From an uncultured Aquimarina sp. (GTDB lineage: Bacteria > Bacteroidota > Bacteroidia > Flavobacteriales > Flavobacteriaceae), in assembly GCA_947501475.1 (NCBI GenBank), contig CANMWA010000002.1, positions 186,001-250,000 of the forward strand: a stretch of 64,000 bases of DNA. The letters are read 5' to 3'. This document shows, one piece after another, positions 53,776-63,811 of this stretch. Below the pieces are notes generated by a model, which worked only from the letters and a program-made list of their open reading frames with translations, had not been told where the DNA came from and ran no database searches. Every line of letters starts with the position of its first letter. The stretch's first letter is position 1. Both the position numbers and the translations under genes were made by a program.

Positions 53776-55704
53776 CTAGACCAGAACTTTTTGTTTCTTT
53801 TGAAATGTTTCTTTGTTTATCTTATCAATACTCTCAAAGGTAGAGTTATTAGAAATATATTCTGGAACTATTTCTTTTAATTTTCCAACAATTTGGTGAT
53901 CTTGATTTAGCAGATTCATGATACACAAATCATCAATTTTGTCTTTCACCATTGCACAATCATTGTCATCAAACTTACTAATCATTATTTTTTTATGATA
54001 AGTAGGCAATGTATTTTCGGTGTCAGCAAGAAGTTCTTCATATAGTTTTTCTCCTGGTCGTAATCCTGTAATTTTGATATCTATATCCTCTGGGTATCTT
54101 AGTCCAGATAATCTTATCATCTTTTTGGCTAGATCAAATATTTTTACAGATTCTCCCATATCAAAAATAAATATCTCTCCTCCGTTACCCATTGTTCCTG
54201 CTTCTATCACTAATTGCGATGCTTCAGGAATAGTCATAAAGAAACGTGTTACATCTTGATGTGTAACAGTAAGAGGTCCTCCTTTTTGTATTTGTTTTTT
54301 GAAAAGTGGTATTACAGATCCATTAGACCCTAAAACATTACCAAATCGTGTGGTAATAAATTTAGTTTTACTAGTCTTATGAAGGCATTTGATATACATT
54401 TCAGCCACTCTTTTTGTTGCTCCCATTACATTTGTTGGGTTAACCGCTTTATCTGTCGATACAAAAACAAATTTATCGACACCATATTGAGAAGACAAAT
54501 CTGCTAGTTTTCGAGTGCCTAAAACATTAATTTTTATTGCTTCGCAAGGGTTAGACTCCATTAAAGGCACGTGTTTGTATGCTGCAGCATGAAAAACCAT
54601 ATTAGGTCTAAATCTTTCAAAGATAGTTTCCATTCTTTGATGATCTCTAATATCAGCAACAATCGGAGTAAAATTAGCAACTCCTTTACTCAAAAGTTCT
54701 TGCTGTAAATCATATAGTGCAGATTCGGCTTGATCTACTAAAATTAAGTTTTTATAATTATAAAAAGATGCTTGTCTTGCTATTTCACTACCTATAGAAC
54801 CGGCAGCTCCAGTAATCATAATTACTTTATCATTGAGCTCTTTTTTAATATTTTGATTATTCATATTAATAGGAGCTCTCTCAAGTAAATCTTCGATTTG
54901 AATTTCTTTAATTTGAGAAACATTAAGTTTACCATCTATCCAATCATTAACCGCAGGAATAATCTTAACCTTAACAGGTAACTTAAGTAAGTGATCAGAA
55001 ATTTTAGATAATCTAGAGTTACTAATATGTGGTATCGATACGATAATCTCTTTAATATTATTTTTGGTAATAAAGCTTTGACTTAAAGCACTTGAACCGT
55101 ATACTTTAATCCCATTAATCGTTTTGCCATTTTTTTGAGGATTATCATCTACAAAACCTACAACAGATAATGCTCTATTAGAATCATTTGTAACAGCAGC
55201 CAGAGTAATCAATCCAGAATCCCCTGCTCCGTATATCAAAATTCTTGAGGTCTCTCCTATTTTAGACTTAACATAATAGTAGCAATATTTAAATATCAAA
55301 CGACTAGTGGTAAGTGTTATAATATTTAACATATAATGTATACATATAATTGACACAGGTATATTAAGTAATTCTGGCATTAATGATAATCTACTTGAAA
55401 CCATTAAAAATCCAGTAAGTGCTATAAGAACTGTTACAGAAAGGAATAGGTTATATGCATCTCTCATTCCTGTATGCCTCACTACTCCCTTATAAGATCC
55501 AATTAATAAGAAGCTTATTACAGACAAGCCTACCATAATTGGTAGTTGATATACCAAATTAGTGGTATCAAAGTTAAGTGTAATCCCAAATCTAATCACA
55601 TACGCTAGAAAGAAATTAAACACCGTAATAAAAACATCGATTGATAACACCAACCATTTTGATGCGTGCTTATGGGAATTATTTATTAAAAAATTCTTAA
55701 TCAT
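53776..55704 (-). CDS. PglF/CapD-type UDP-GlcNAc 4,6-dehydratase
   Basis: 642 residues. Four N-terminal membrane helices (about 20-130), a CoA-binding-like Rossmann domain (about 155-280), and an extended SDR domain with GAAGSIGSEIARQ and catalytic VFVSTDKAVNPTNVMGATKR. The usual Tyr of the SDR YxxxK is Met (M-x-x-x-K), as in PglF/FlaA1-like 4,6-dehydratases, where Asp and Lys serve catalysis. Product is likely UDP-4-keto-6-deoxy-GlcNAc. It overlaps the aminotransferase gene by 4 nt. Confidence 0.92.
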   Translation of the reverse strand: MIKNFLINNSHKHASKWLVLSIDVFITVFNFFLAYVIRFGITLNFDTTNLVYQLPIMVGLSVISFLLIGSYKGVVRHTGMRDAYNLFLSVTVLIALTGFLMVSSRLSLMPELLNIPVSIICIHYMLNIITLTTSRLIFKYCYYYVKSKIGETSRILIYGAGDSGLITLAAVTNDSNRALSVVGFVDDNPQKNGKTINGIKVYGSSALSQSFITKNNIKEIIVSIPHISNSRLSKISDHLLKLPVKVKIIPAVNDWIDGKLNVSQIKEIQIEDLLERAPINMNNQNIKKELNDKVIMITGAAGSIGSEIARQASFYNYKNLILVDQAESALYDLQQELLSKGVANFTPIVADIRDHQRMETIFERFRPNMVFHAAAYKHVPLMESNPCEAIKINVLGTRKLADLSSQYGVDKFVFVSTDKAVNPTNVMGATKRVAEMYIKCLHKTSKTKFITTRFGNVLGSNGSVIPLFKKQIQKGGPLTVTHQDVTRFFMTIPEASQLVIEAGTMGNGGEIFIFDMGESVKIFDLAKKMIRLSGLRYPEDIDIKITGLRPGEKLYEELLADTENTLPTYHKKIMISKFDDNDCAMVKDKIDDLCIMNLLNQDHQIVGKLKEIVPEYISNNSTFESIDKINKETFQKKQKVLV

Positions 55705-56834
55705 CTCAATACATTTTTAATTACTGATACTATTCTATATAAATCATCTTCTTCAAGATTAGACCCGCTTGGTAAGCAAAGGCCTCGATCAAATAGGTCA
55801 TCAGAAATTCCATTGAGGTAGGCATCACAATCTGCAAATACAGCTTGTTGATGCATGGGTTTCCATAACGGTCTTGATTCTATATTTTCTTCAGCCAAAG
55901 AACGTCTTAATCCTTCTCTGAGGTCATATGATATTGTTTCTATACAAGTAAGCCATCTATTAGAATGATATCCAATTGGTTCATCCAAAAATTTAATTTC
56001 AGAAAAATCAGCAAGGTGCTTTTTATAAAAATCAAAATTTCTTCTTCTATAACCAACATGTTTATCTAATACTTGCATCTGTCCTCTACCGATACCGGCA
56101 GTGATATTACTCATTCTGTAATTATAACCAATCTCAGAATGTTCGTAATGTGGGGCATTATCTCTAGCTTGAGTTGCCAAGAAAATTGCTTTTTCTTTAT
56201 GGTTTTTATTTTTTGAGACTAGAGCTCCGCCTCCAGATGTAGTAATTATTTTATTACCATTAAAGGAAAGTATTGCTATATCGCCGAAAGTACCACATTT
56301 GACACCGTGATATGAACTGCCTAAAGCCTCTGCACTATCTTCTAATACAGGAATTTTATATTCAGCTGCGATATTATGAATTGCCTCAACATTATAAGGC
56401 ATTCCATAAAGATGTACTACAACAATTGCTTTTGGTTTTTTTCCTTTAGAAATTCTATCTTTTATAGCTATTTCGAGCTGTTCTGGACACATATTCCATG
56501 TAGCACTTTCGCTATCAACAAATACAGGTTTTGCACCCAAATACACTATAGGGTTTGCAGATGCAGCAAATGTCATACTCTGACATAGAACTTCATCATC
56601 TCTAGAAACTCCTAATAGTTTTAGTCCTAAATGTAAAGAAGCGGTACCTGAACTAAGTGCAGCTACGCTAACTTCGTTTCCTAAATAGGTTTCTACATCC
56701 TTTTCGAACCCATCAACGTTAGGCCCAAGAGGTGCTACCCAATTAGTATCAAATGCTTCTTTTACAAATGTTTGCTCTGTTCCACCCATGTGCGGTGAAG
56801 AAAGCCATATCCTTTTTGAATCAATTACATTCAT
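55701..56834 (-). CDS. DegT/DnrJ/EryC1 aminotransferase (PglE-like)
   Basis: 377 residues. The PLP Lys lies in SFNGNKIITTSGGGALVS (about 183-200), with EDSAEALGSSYHG before it. It aminates a 4-keto sugar nucleotide to UDP-4-amino sugar. With the PglF-like dehydratase (4-nt overlap) and a PglD-like acetyltransferase near 64 kb, the set could make a bacillosamine-type N,N'-diacetylated sugar. Confidence 0.92.
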   Translation of the reverse strand: MNVIDSKRIWLSSPHMGGTEQTFVKEAFDTNWVAPLGPNVDGFEKDVETYLGNEVSVAALSSGTASLHLGLKLLGVSRDDEVLCQSMTFAASANPIVYLGAKPVFVDSESATWNMCPEQLEIAIKDRISKGKKPKAIVVVHLYGMPYNVEAIHNIAAEYKIPVLEDSAEALGSSYHGVKCGTFGDIAILSFNGNKIITTSGGGALVSKNKNHKEKAIFLATQARDNAPHYEHSEIGYNYRMSNITAGIGRGQMQVLDKHVGYRRRNFDFYKKHLADFSEIKFLDEPIGYHSNRWLTCIETISYDLREGLRRSLAEENIESRPLWKPMHQQAVFADCDAYLNGISDDLFDRGLCLPSGSNLEEDDLYRIVSVIKNVLR

Positions 56835-57515
56835 ATTCTCCCATTAAAAATGAACAATAATTATTGACTGGCTAAATAATCACAATGATTATTAACCAAA
56901 TCTTTTTCATGACAATCTAAAAAACGCTGGAAGAGGGGGTAGAACTTCCTTATTGAATTACTTAAAATTTATTTTCCGACTGCTAAAATAGTTCAGTTAA
57001 ATTAATTATCAGCTTTTTTTTTACTTTTTTAGACAGAATACTTAAAAAAAACGTCAAATAGCACAAGTAAGCTAAAATACCTACTCTTAATACGTTAATC
57101 CCGTAAGAAAAATATGATCTTATTAAGAGATTTTACTTGTATTACAAATTATTAATTTCATAAACTACAACCAGAATGTCAACTTATACTTACAATGAAT
57201 GATTTTTTTTCTCTCACCTTAAGCATAATTCAATAATCTTAAATCGATAACACAATGATACGCTATAGTTGTTAAAAATAGCCAAGGGTATTCCCTAATT
57301 ATCATAGGGGTTTTTCCCCCTATTGGCAACTTATTTCACTTACCTATTTGCCTTATTAATAAGCATCAACAAAAATTATTAAGATAAATTTTGATTTATT
57401 TAATAATTGTATAAAATTTACATGCTTATAAGCATAAGTAATTTTCACTACTTATTCAATACAAGTTTTTGCAACACCCTCTTTCTCTTCATATTTTTAA
57501 TTATTAATATAATAG
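56835..57515. promoter_or_regulatory. 681-bp divergent region with clustered G-run palindromes
   Basis: No gene is visible. It holds CCCTA (57293), TAGGGG (57305) and CCCCTA (57317) half-sites; ATAGGGG-N6-CCCCTAT (57304-57323) is a perfect 7-bp inverted repeat. A perfect palindrome ATGCTTATAAGCAT lies at 57422-57435. It must carry promoters for the aminotransferase operon (minus) and the MBOAT gene (plus); the size and palindromes suggest regulated expression. Confidence 0.6.
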
Positions 57516-58967
57516 ATGTTATTTAATTCTTTAGAATTCTTCATATTTCTGCCAATTGTTTTCATACTATATTGGTTTGTTTTTTTTAAGAAAACCCGGG
57601 TTCAAAATCTATTTCTACTTGTTTCTAGTTATATTTTTTATGGACTATGGGACTGGAGGTTCTTATTTTTAATACTCGCAAGCACAGTTGTAGACTTTTT
57701 TGTTGGTCAGACTATTTATAACAACACCTCTAATAGTAAAAGAAAAACATGGTTATGGGTAAGTGTTATATTTAACATTGGTCTTTTAGGGTTCTTTAAG
57801 TACTATAATTTCTTTATAGATTCTTGGATAGATCTCCTGTCTATTGTTGGATATGAAACAACAAGCACATGGACATTACAGATCATATTACCCGTAGGGA
57901 TATCCTTCTATACCTTTCAAACCATGTCGTATTCATTAGATATCTATTATAAAAGACTACAACCAACTAAAGATTTTATATCCTTTGCGACATTTGTTAG
58001 TTTTTTTCCACAATTAGTAGCTGGACCTATAGAAAGAGCTTCTAATCTTTTATCGCAGATTACTACAAAAAGAGTTTTTACTTATAATCAATGCAAAGAG
58101 GGTTTAAAACTTATTCTTTGGGGTTTATTCAAAAAAATTGTTATTGCCGATGCCATTGCTCCTATTGTAGATGATATTTTTCTTAATTATAATGAGTATT
58201 CGGCATCAACATTGATTCTTGGGGTTTCTCTATTTAGTTTTCAAGTATATGGTGATTTTAGCGGATATTCAGATATTGCTATAGGAACCGCAAAATTATT
58301 TGGGATTGAATTAATGTCTAATTTTAAGTTTCCAATTTTTGCCAGGAATGTTGCCGAATATTGGCAAAGATGGCACGTGTCGTTATCTACATGGTTTCGG
58401 CATTATGTCTATATTCCTCTTGGCGGTAGTCGAGTAAGTAAACTTAAATCTGTTAGAAATATTATTATCATTTTCTTAGTAAGTGGTTTTTGGCATGGCG
58501 CCAATTGGACTTTTATTGCCTGGGGGGCATTACATGCTGTTTTATATATTCCTGTATTTTTAATGGGAAGAAACCGCATGTATATGGGCAATGTGGTTGC
58601 TGAAAATCGTTGGTTTCCTTCACTAACCGAAATACTACAAATTCTTCTTACTTTTTCACTGGTAACATTCTCTAGAGTCTTTTTTAGATCAACCTCTATC
58701 ACTGATGCTTTTGGGTTTTTAGAACAGATGTATTCTAATTTTACCTACGAAACGTATCATCATCCTTTAGGATATCGTATGGTAGACTATTTTGTATTAT
58801 TAGGGATATTTCTTTTGTATGAATTTAGGATTAGAAAAGATGAACGTGCTCCTTTTAAATTTAAATCAAAAATTGTACGATTTATACTATACGCATTAGT
58901 AATTTTAGGAATGTTATTATTTTATGATGATCAGATAGATAGGTCTTTTATTTATTTTCAATTTTAA
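57516..58967 (+). CDS. MBOAT-family O-acyltransferase (AlgI-like)
   Basis: 483 residues with about ten membrane helices. Conserved motifs: VAGPIERASNLL, EYWQRWHVSLSTWFRHYVYIPLGGSR, and GFWHGANWTFIAWGALHA with the catalytic His. AlgI/PatA-type enzymes pass acetyl groups from the cytosol to periplasmic glycan. The SGNH-like partner starts 6 bp downstream, as in PatA/PatB- and AlgI/AlgJ-type pairs. Confidence 0.94.
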   Translation: MLFNSLEFFIFLPIVFILYWFVFFKKTRVQNLFLLVSSYIFYGLWDWRFLFLILASTVVDFFVGQTIYNNTSNSKRKTWLWVSVIFNIGLLGFFKYYNFFIDSWIDLLSIVGYETTSTWTLQIILPVGISFYTFQTMSYSLDIYYKRLQPTKDFISFATFVSFFPQLVAGPIERASNLLSQITTKRVFTYNQCKEGLKLILWGLFKKIVIADAIAPIVDDIFLNYNEYSASTLILGVSLFSFQVYGDFSGYSDIAIGTAKLFGIELMSNFKFPIFARNVAEYWQRWHVSLSTWFRHYVYIPLGGSRVSKLKSVRNIIIIFLVSGFWHGANWTFIAWGALHAVLYIPVFLMGRNRMYMGNVVAENRWFPSLTEILQILLTFSLVTFSRVFFRSTSITDAFGFLEQMYSNFTYETYHHPLGYRMVDYFVLLGIFLLYEFRIRKDERAPFKFKSKIVRFILYALVILGMLLFYDDQIDRSFIYFQF

Positions 58968-58973
58968 GAAATT

Positions 58974-59942
58974 ATGAAAAAACTTATTCTAAAAAGTGTT
59001 CTATATATTTTTTTAATACTACTAGTATTAGAGGTATTAGTGCGTGTTTTTCATTTGAGTAAGGATACCCCTACTCGTTTTCTTGATAAACATGAAGTAG
59101 AAAAATGGTTCCCAAATCAAAATGGATTTTCGGTGACGGGTAATCGAAGGCAAAATTTTTCTGAATACCACATTAATAGTTCTGGTTATAATTCTTATCG
59201 AGAGTTTACACCTTCAAAAGATAAAATTGAAATTGCTTTGGTCGGTGATTCTTTTATTGAAGGATTTCACCAAGATTTTTATAATTCGATTGGAAAAAAA
59301 ATAGAAAATGCTATCCCATCACTCGAAGTCTATGAGTACGGATATGCTGGGTACGATTTTGCCGATCAATTACACCTTATAGATTCTTATAAAAAACAAT
59401 TTGATCTTATTAATCATATCATTTTGGGTCTCAAATTTTCTAATGACCTAACTCGTGGCGAATATAAAGTGGTAACTAGTCGATTAAATCTAGAATCCCC
59501 TTTAAATAGACTTCTTAAAAAAAGTAAGCTACTCGTATACTGTAAAAGTATCGGTATCTTAGACCCACCACAAGAATTTGTTTATAAATTCATCAATCTT
59601 TTACAACCTAAGCCGAAGGCAAAAACAATTGACAAAAAAGAAATAGAGCGTATTAAATTAGAAGAAGAAAAGAGATTTTTAGCAAATTTTGAAAGTTTAA
59701 TTGCTAGATATGGGTTTGAGAAAGAGCGATATACTTTACTTTTGGATTCTAGAATAACAAGTCCGATTTTTATGTCATATCTAAAAAAGCATAATTTTAG
59801 GTATATAGATTATGCGTCATCTTTTGAATCTACTAACCGATCTACAACACTAATATATGATAGACATTGGAATAATCATGGTAGGAATTTAATTGCAAAA
59901 AACATAATCAATTATCTTAAAAGTAACAACCTAACACCTTAA
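58974..59942 (+). CDS. Membrane-anchored SGNH-like acyltransferase partner
   Basis: 322 residues. One N-terminal anchor helix (LKSVLYIFLILLVLEVLV). An SGNH-like domain follows with ALVGDSFIEGFHQ (block I; Ser at about 92), a C-terminal DRHWNNHGRNLIAKNII (Asp-x-x-x-His-like, block V). This is the pattern of periplasmic O-acetyltransferases that use MBOAT-delivered acyl groups. It is 6 bp after the MBOAT gene. Confidence 0.85.
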   Translation: MKKLILKSVLYIFLILLVLEVLVRVFHLSKDTPTRFLDKHEVEKWFPNQNGFSVTGNRRQNFSEYHINSSGYNSYREFTPSKDKIEIALVGDSFIEGFHQDFYNSIGKKIENAIPSLEVYEYGYAGYDFADQLHLIDSYKKQFDLINHIILGLKFSNDLTRGEYKVVTSRLNLESPLNRLLKKSKLLVYCKSIGILDPPQEFVYKFINLLQPKPKAKTIDKKEIERIKLEEEKRFLANFESLIARYGFEKERYTLLLDSRITSPIFMSYLKKHNFRYIDYASSFESTNRSTTLIYDRHWNNHGRNLIAKNIINYLKSNNLTP

Positions 59943-59946
59943 AACG

Positions 59947-61101
59947 TTATTCTAAAACAACTTTTTGCATTTTTGATTTACCAACAATGATATAAGACTT
60001 TGGATCTCCTTGTACTTTTACCACTCTAACATCAGCAACATTTTCAATACTTGTATATAAAAAATCGAAAACTACTTTACGTAAAAATAAATACTCTTTA
60101 CTATTATAGTCAATAGTATGCTCCTTTATTTCTTCTTTATTAATTTCTTCTACCGGAAATATTTTATATGATATTGCCGCAATTACTGTATTTTTTTTAC
60201 GCTTAGCCTTATATTTCTTATATCGAACATAAGCTACTTTGAAAACAAATTCTTTTACTCTTACTTTCAAATATTCGATAGTACCTTTGATAGTAGCTAT
60301 GAAAGATTTGGGGTAAATAATCTGATGTTCGAAATTGTAAATATGATTACACCATTCTCGTTTGTATGTTAGGTCTCCCATCCCCATTTCGTAGGATTTA
60401 TGATCATTTGAAATACACCAATCTAGCTTTTTGTATATCTCTACACTCCCTAAGCTAAATTTTCCATAATCAATATCGTAAGAAGATATCGCACTAAATA
60501 ATCTTTCTTTAAAATGATGATTAAGTGACACGACAATAGGGTTATTATGATCATAAACAACAAACAGCGAAGCTTTTTTATCATTAATCAACGAAAAGTA
60601 CATCTTTTTATAATGCTCCCACCTTAAAAGACTTTGACTTGTATCGTTACGCTGTTCAAATCTTCGTATCAGCATTTTTTCTAAGCAATCCATATAGAAA
60701 TCATACTCATCTTTTTCTATAGCTCCGAAGTATGTTTTATATGAAATATCAAAACATGTTTCTAATCTCTTAATTCGCCTTCTTATCCCTTTTGCATTGC
60801 TTCTAAATCGTTTTTTTATATATGCATCAGCGCTATCAAAACCATCTAGCAAAATAGCATATCCCTTAAAAAATTGATCAACCTTTTTTATAGTAAAAGC
60901 ATTACTCTCTAAAACTGGTTTTAAATAATCAGGAATAAAAAAAACAGAAAATATTGTGTTCGTATCCTTCACCAAAGTATCATCGTAATCAGGATTTACA
61001 AATGATTTATCACTTTGCGGATCATGAATTTTTTTGAATAATTTTGGTATAGAACCTTTTTCAAAAAGTTCAAAAAAATAATCTATATGCGTTGTTTTCA
61101 T
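59947..61101 (-). CDS. FemAB/GNAT-like protein 1
   Basis: 384 residues. The region KRFRSNAKGIRRRIKRLETCFDISY through SLFVVYDHNNPIVVSLNHHF and YEMGMGDLTYKREWC is the Acetyltransf_6 (CelD/BioF2-like) pattern. These proteins occur in polysaccharide loci and may acylate sugars or lipids. No membrane helix. It overlaps the next minus gene (61098) by 4 nt, so both are in one operon. Confidence 0.75.
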   Translation of the reverse strand: MKTTHIDYFFELFEKGSIPKLFKKIHDPQSDKSFVNPDYDDTLVKDTNTIFSVFFIPDYLKPVLESNAFTIKKVDQFFKGYAILLDGFDSADAYIKKRFRSNAKGIRRRIKRLETCFDISYKTYFGAIEKDEYDFYMDCLEKMLIRRFEQRNDTSQSLLRWEHYKKMYFSLINDKKASLFVVYDHNNPIVVSLNHHFKERLFSAISSYDIDYGKFSLGSVEIYKKLDWCISNDHKSYEMGMGDLTYKREWCNHIYNFEHQIIYPKSFIATIKGTIEYLKVRVKEFVFKVAYVRYKKYKAKRKKNTVIAAISYKIFPVEEINKEEIKEHTIDYNSKEYLFLRKVVFDFLYTSIENVADVRVVKVQGDPKSYIIVGKSKMQKVVLE

Positions 61102-62189
61102 TTGATATTTGATCTGTAAAACGGGAAAAAATAATTATTTAAATCCTCTTTTGGAATAGTAACATATTCAGGATTCGAAGATAAACACAATTCATCATGA
61201 ATATCCTGATCAACTATTTTTCTACCGGTATAAAAAATCACATCTTCATCTTTAGGAAATAATGATTTCTTACTCTTATATAAACCGTCTCCATCTTTCA
61301 TACCTCCTCCTAAAACATAATGTTTTTTACCATTAGCTATAGCCCATTCAATAATTTTCACTCTTAAAAAATCATTGGGCCTATGACTAAAATACTCTGC
61401 ATTAGTTCCTCCTAGAAAAGCAAAAACAATATCTTTATAATTAATAATAAGCTCTACAGAGATAGGTTTATCTTCAAAATAAGCTATGGCAATCGAGAAG
61501 TTATTAATATTTGAAAATATGAGATTTTCAAAATAATCATTCGAGAAAAAATAAATACTATTGGCATTATTACGTTTCATAGTATCTACATAAATATCGT
61601 TAAATACTCGTATAACTTCTTTTGTTATATTATCCTTATGAAATATTTTAAATGCCAAATTATAATTGGCAGCTCTTCTATAGTTGTTTCTGACTTTTGA
61701 AACAAACGCTGTCCATTGATCATCAAAATTATCAAAAAGATTACCCTTAACATTAGATAATGTTTGTATTAAATCTCCTGAATATGAAATATGATTGCCA
61801 TTCAAACTAAAACGCACAAATTCTGTTATGATATTGTTTTCTTTATACCAATGATCTACCTGATCCCAAAATTGGATTAAATCATCATTAGAAACATCTT
61901 CATTATACAAAGGCCCGTTATATCCATATGGGCTTATCACATCAAAATACGGGTATATTTTACCACTAATCTCTATTTGCCTTAAAATGAATGGCATAAG
62001 GATAATTGGATTAGCATCTTTCTCAAATATAAAACATCTTAATTTATCAGAGTCTTTTTCAAAATATTGTAAATGTTCAATAGAATAATAGACATTATTA
62101 TCCCATTTATTTTGAAGAAGCGCTTTGTATTCCAATACATCCGAACTATCATCAAGGTTTTTAATAAGTAGTGTGTAGTTTTGCTTCAA
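61098..62189 (-). CDS. FemAB/GNAT-like protein 2
   Basis: 363 residues. VSKVRNNYRRAANYNLAFKIF, then a GNAT-like core with IAIAYFEDKPISVELIINYKDIVFAFLGGTNAEYF and AIANGKKHYVLGGGMKDGDGLYKSKKSL; the last segment is typical of FemAB-like peptidyl or acyl transferases. Its substrate is unknown. It is second in a row with the paralogous-looking gene at 59947 and is preceded by the FAD protein with a 29-bp gap. Confidence 0.8.
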   Translation of the reverse strand: MKQNYTLLIKNLDDSSDVLEYKALLQNKWDNNVYYSIEHLQYFEKDSDKLRCFIFEKDANPIILMPFILRQIEISGKIYPYFDVISPYGYNGPLYNEDVSNDDLIQFWDQVDHWYKENNIITEFVRFSLNGNHISYSGDLIQTLSNVKGNLFDNFDDQWTAFVSKVRNNYRRAANYNLAFKIFHKDNITKEVIRVFNDIYVDTMKRNNANSIYFFSNDYFENLIFSNINNFSIAIAYFEDKPISVELIINYKDIVFAFLGGTNAEYFSHRPNDFLRVKIIEWAIANGKKHYVLGGGMKDGDGLYKSKKSLFPKDEDVIFYTGRKIVDQDIHDELCLSSNPEYVTIPKEDLNNYFFPFYRSNIK

Positions 62190-62218
62190 TTGTTATAATA
62201 TTAGTTAGGTACTTATCT

Positions 62219-63808
62219 CTAGGGTTTTTCTTTTAATTCTCTCTTTTTAAAAAAATAATCATTGATTTTTTCTGACAATACTTTTGACAACCATATAATC
62301 CTGCCACAATGCTCTAAATGCCAAACAGCTTTTTCTTCAAATATATTTCCTGCTAATAATGGGCCTACAACATGAAAGTTTTCTGAAGCCTCTAATGATT
62401 CATTAACTTCAAAACCAATCTTAGACTCATTTGGTGTACAATATCCTTTATCAATTATATTTTTTAATAATTCTGGAATATTATCATGTGTTAGATTTGT
62501 TCCTCCGATACAATTAACAACAACATCAATAGCATCTTTATATGTTTTATTTTCTTTAGATGGGGTATCTAAATATTCTAGTACATATTCACCTTCACCA
62601 TTCATTAGAATGGTATTGAACCTTCCTGCTATATGAACAAATCGATCTTCTTTTTTTAACTCATCAATTGTTTTAGAATAATGAAAACCAGCACATCGCT
62701 GTCTTCTACCAATCTCATTACCATAGTGACAAGCAAATTTTTTCAATTCATCTTGATTAAGCTTCCCTAACAATCTACCAAACGCTTTAGAAATTATTTC
62801 TACTGTAGAGGCAGCGCCAAGATCTATCTGATCTGCATGATCAAGATCTCTAAATGCAGCTTCGGCTATAATTTTTGCTGTTAAATCATTTTTATCAGCT
62901 AGAGCTTGTAAATTAAATGGCACATAGTTTTTTCTCCGTTCCAGATCAATTACAGCGTCTGGTAACAATCCTTGGGTAGATAGAAAAATAAACTTGTTGA
63001 CATGAGATTTAATTTCTTCTAAATCATTGAGTTTATATAAAATTTCTAATCCACTGGCATTAGCACCAACTATGACTACATTTATTTTCTTATTTGGTCG
63101 TTTTTCAGAAAACTTTTTAATGGTATCTAATACTTCTATAAGTTCGGGTTTATATGGATCATTAACAAATAGTAAATTATCTTTCTCTATTAAACCTTCA
63201 TTTTTCCATAAATGGTTTACTGGTAGAGAACCTACCGATAGTATAACTTTTTCTGATGAAATATTTTGTCCGTTACGTAAGGTTAACAGATAATTTTTTT
63301 CTTTTTTTTCTACATCGACAACTTCATCTGATATATAGTTAACATCTATTAAACCTGCGTTGGTAGACGCTTCAAGTTTTGTTTTTACTTTTTCTTCAAT
63401 ATAGCATCCAAAAAAACGTCTAGGAATAAAAAGGTTTTCCCAGTCATTGCTTTTTATTTTTTCGGCATTAGTAGTAATCCAATCTAGCGATAGGGACCCA
63501 CCATCATTCTGTAATTCTTCTAGCAGCCATTCTTTGTTACGATTGAGCCATTTGATAAACTTACTTCTTTCTGGTTCTGGCAAAAAGTTTTTTAATGATG
63601 TAATAAGATGTACCGAAAAACCTGATCTAGAACCATAAGGAATACCAGTATGAAATTCCTGATATTTTTCAATTATATTGATTTTGATTTTATGTTTCTC
63701 TTCGTTAGTATCTAATAGCTCTAAAAAATGCAAAATTGTAAAAGAAGACGAGATTCCAGAACCTATAAACGTTAAATCAGATATGTTAGCTTTAATTTCA
63801 GATTGCAT
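62219..63808 (-). CDS. FAD/NAD(P)-binding protein (NAD_binding_9-type)
   Basis: 529 residues. The N-terminal dinucleotide motif is FIGSGISSSFTILHFL (about 14-29), followed by IPYGSRSGFSVHLITSLKNFLPEPERSKFIKWLNR, the pattern of the HI0933/YdhS-like FAD/NAD(P)-binding family; GANASGLEIL is a second dinucleotide site. Members include uncharacterised oxidoreductases and N-hydroxylating enzymes. It precedes two FemAB-like genes and follows a beta-helix acetyltransferase by 3 bp, so it is likely a tailoring enzyme of the polysaccharide operon. Confidence 0.82.
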   Translation of the reverse strand: MQSEIKANISDLTFIGSGISSSFTILHFLELLDTNEEKHKIKINIIEKYQEFHTGIPYGSRSGFSVHLITSLKNFLPEPERSKFIKWLNRNKEWLLEELQNDGGSLSLDWITTNAEKIKSNDWENLFIPRRFFGCYIEEKVKTKLEASTNAGLIDVNYISDEVVDVEKKEKNYLLTLRNGQNISSEKVILSVGSLPVNHLWKNEGLIEKDNLLFVNDPYKPELIEVLDTIKKFSEKRPNKKINVVIVGANASGLEILYKLNDLEEIKSHVNKFIFLSTQGLLPDAVIDLERRKNYVPFNLQALADKNDLTAKIIAEAAFRDLDHADQIDLGAASTVEIISKAFGRLLGKLNQDELKKFACHYGNEIGRRQRCAGFHYSKTIDELKKEDRFVHIAGRFNTILMNGEGEYVLEYLDTPSKENKTYKDAIDVVVNCIGGTNLTHDNIPELLKNIIDKGYCTPNESKIGFEVNESLEASENFHVVGPLLAGNIFEEKAVWHLEHCGRIIWLSKVLSEKINDYFFKKRELKEKP

Positions 63809-63811
63809 GAA

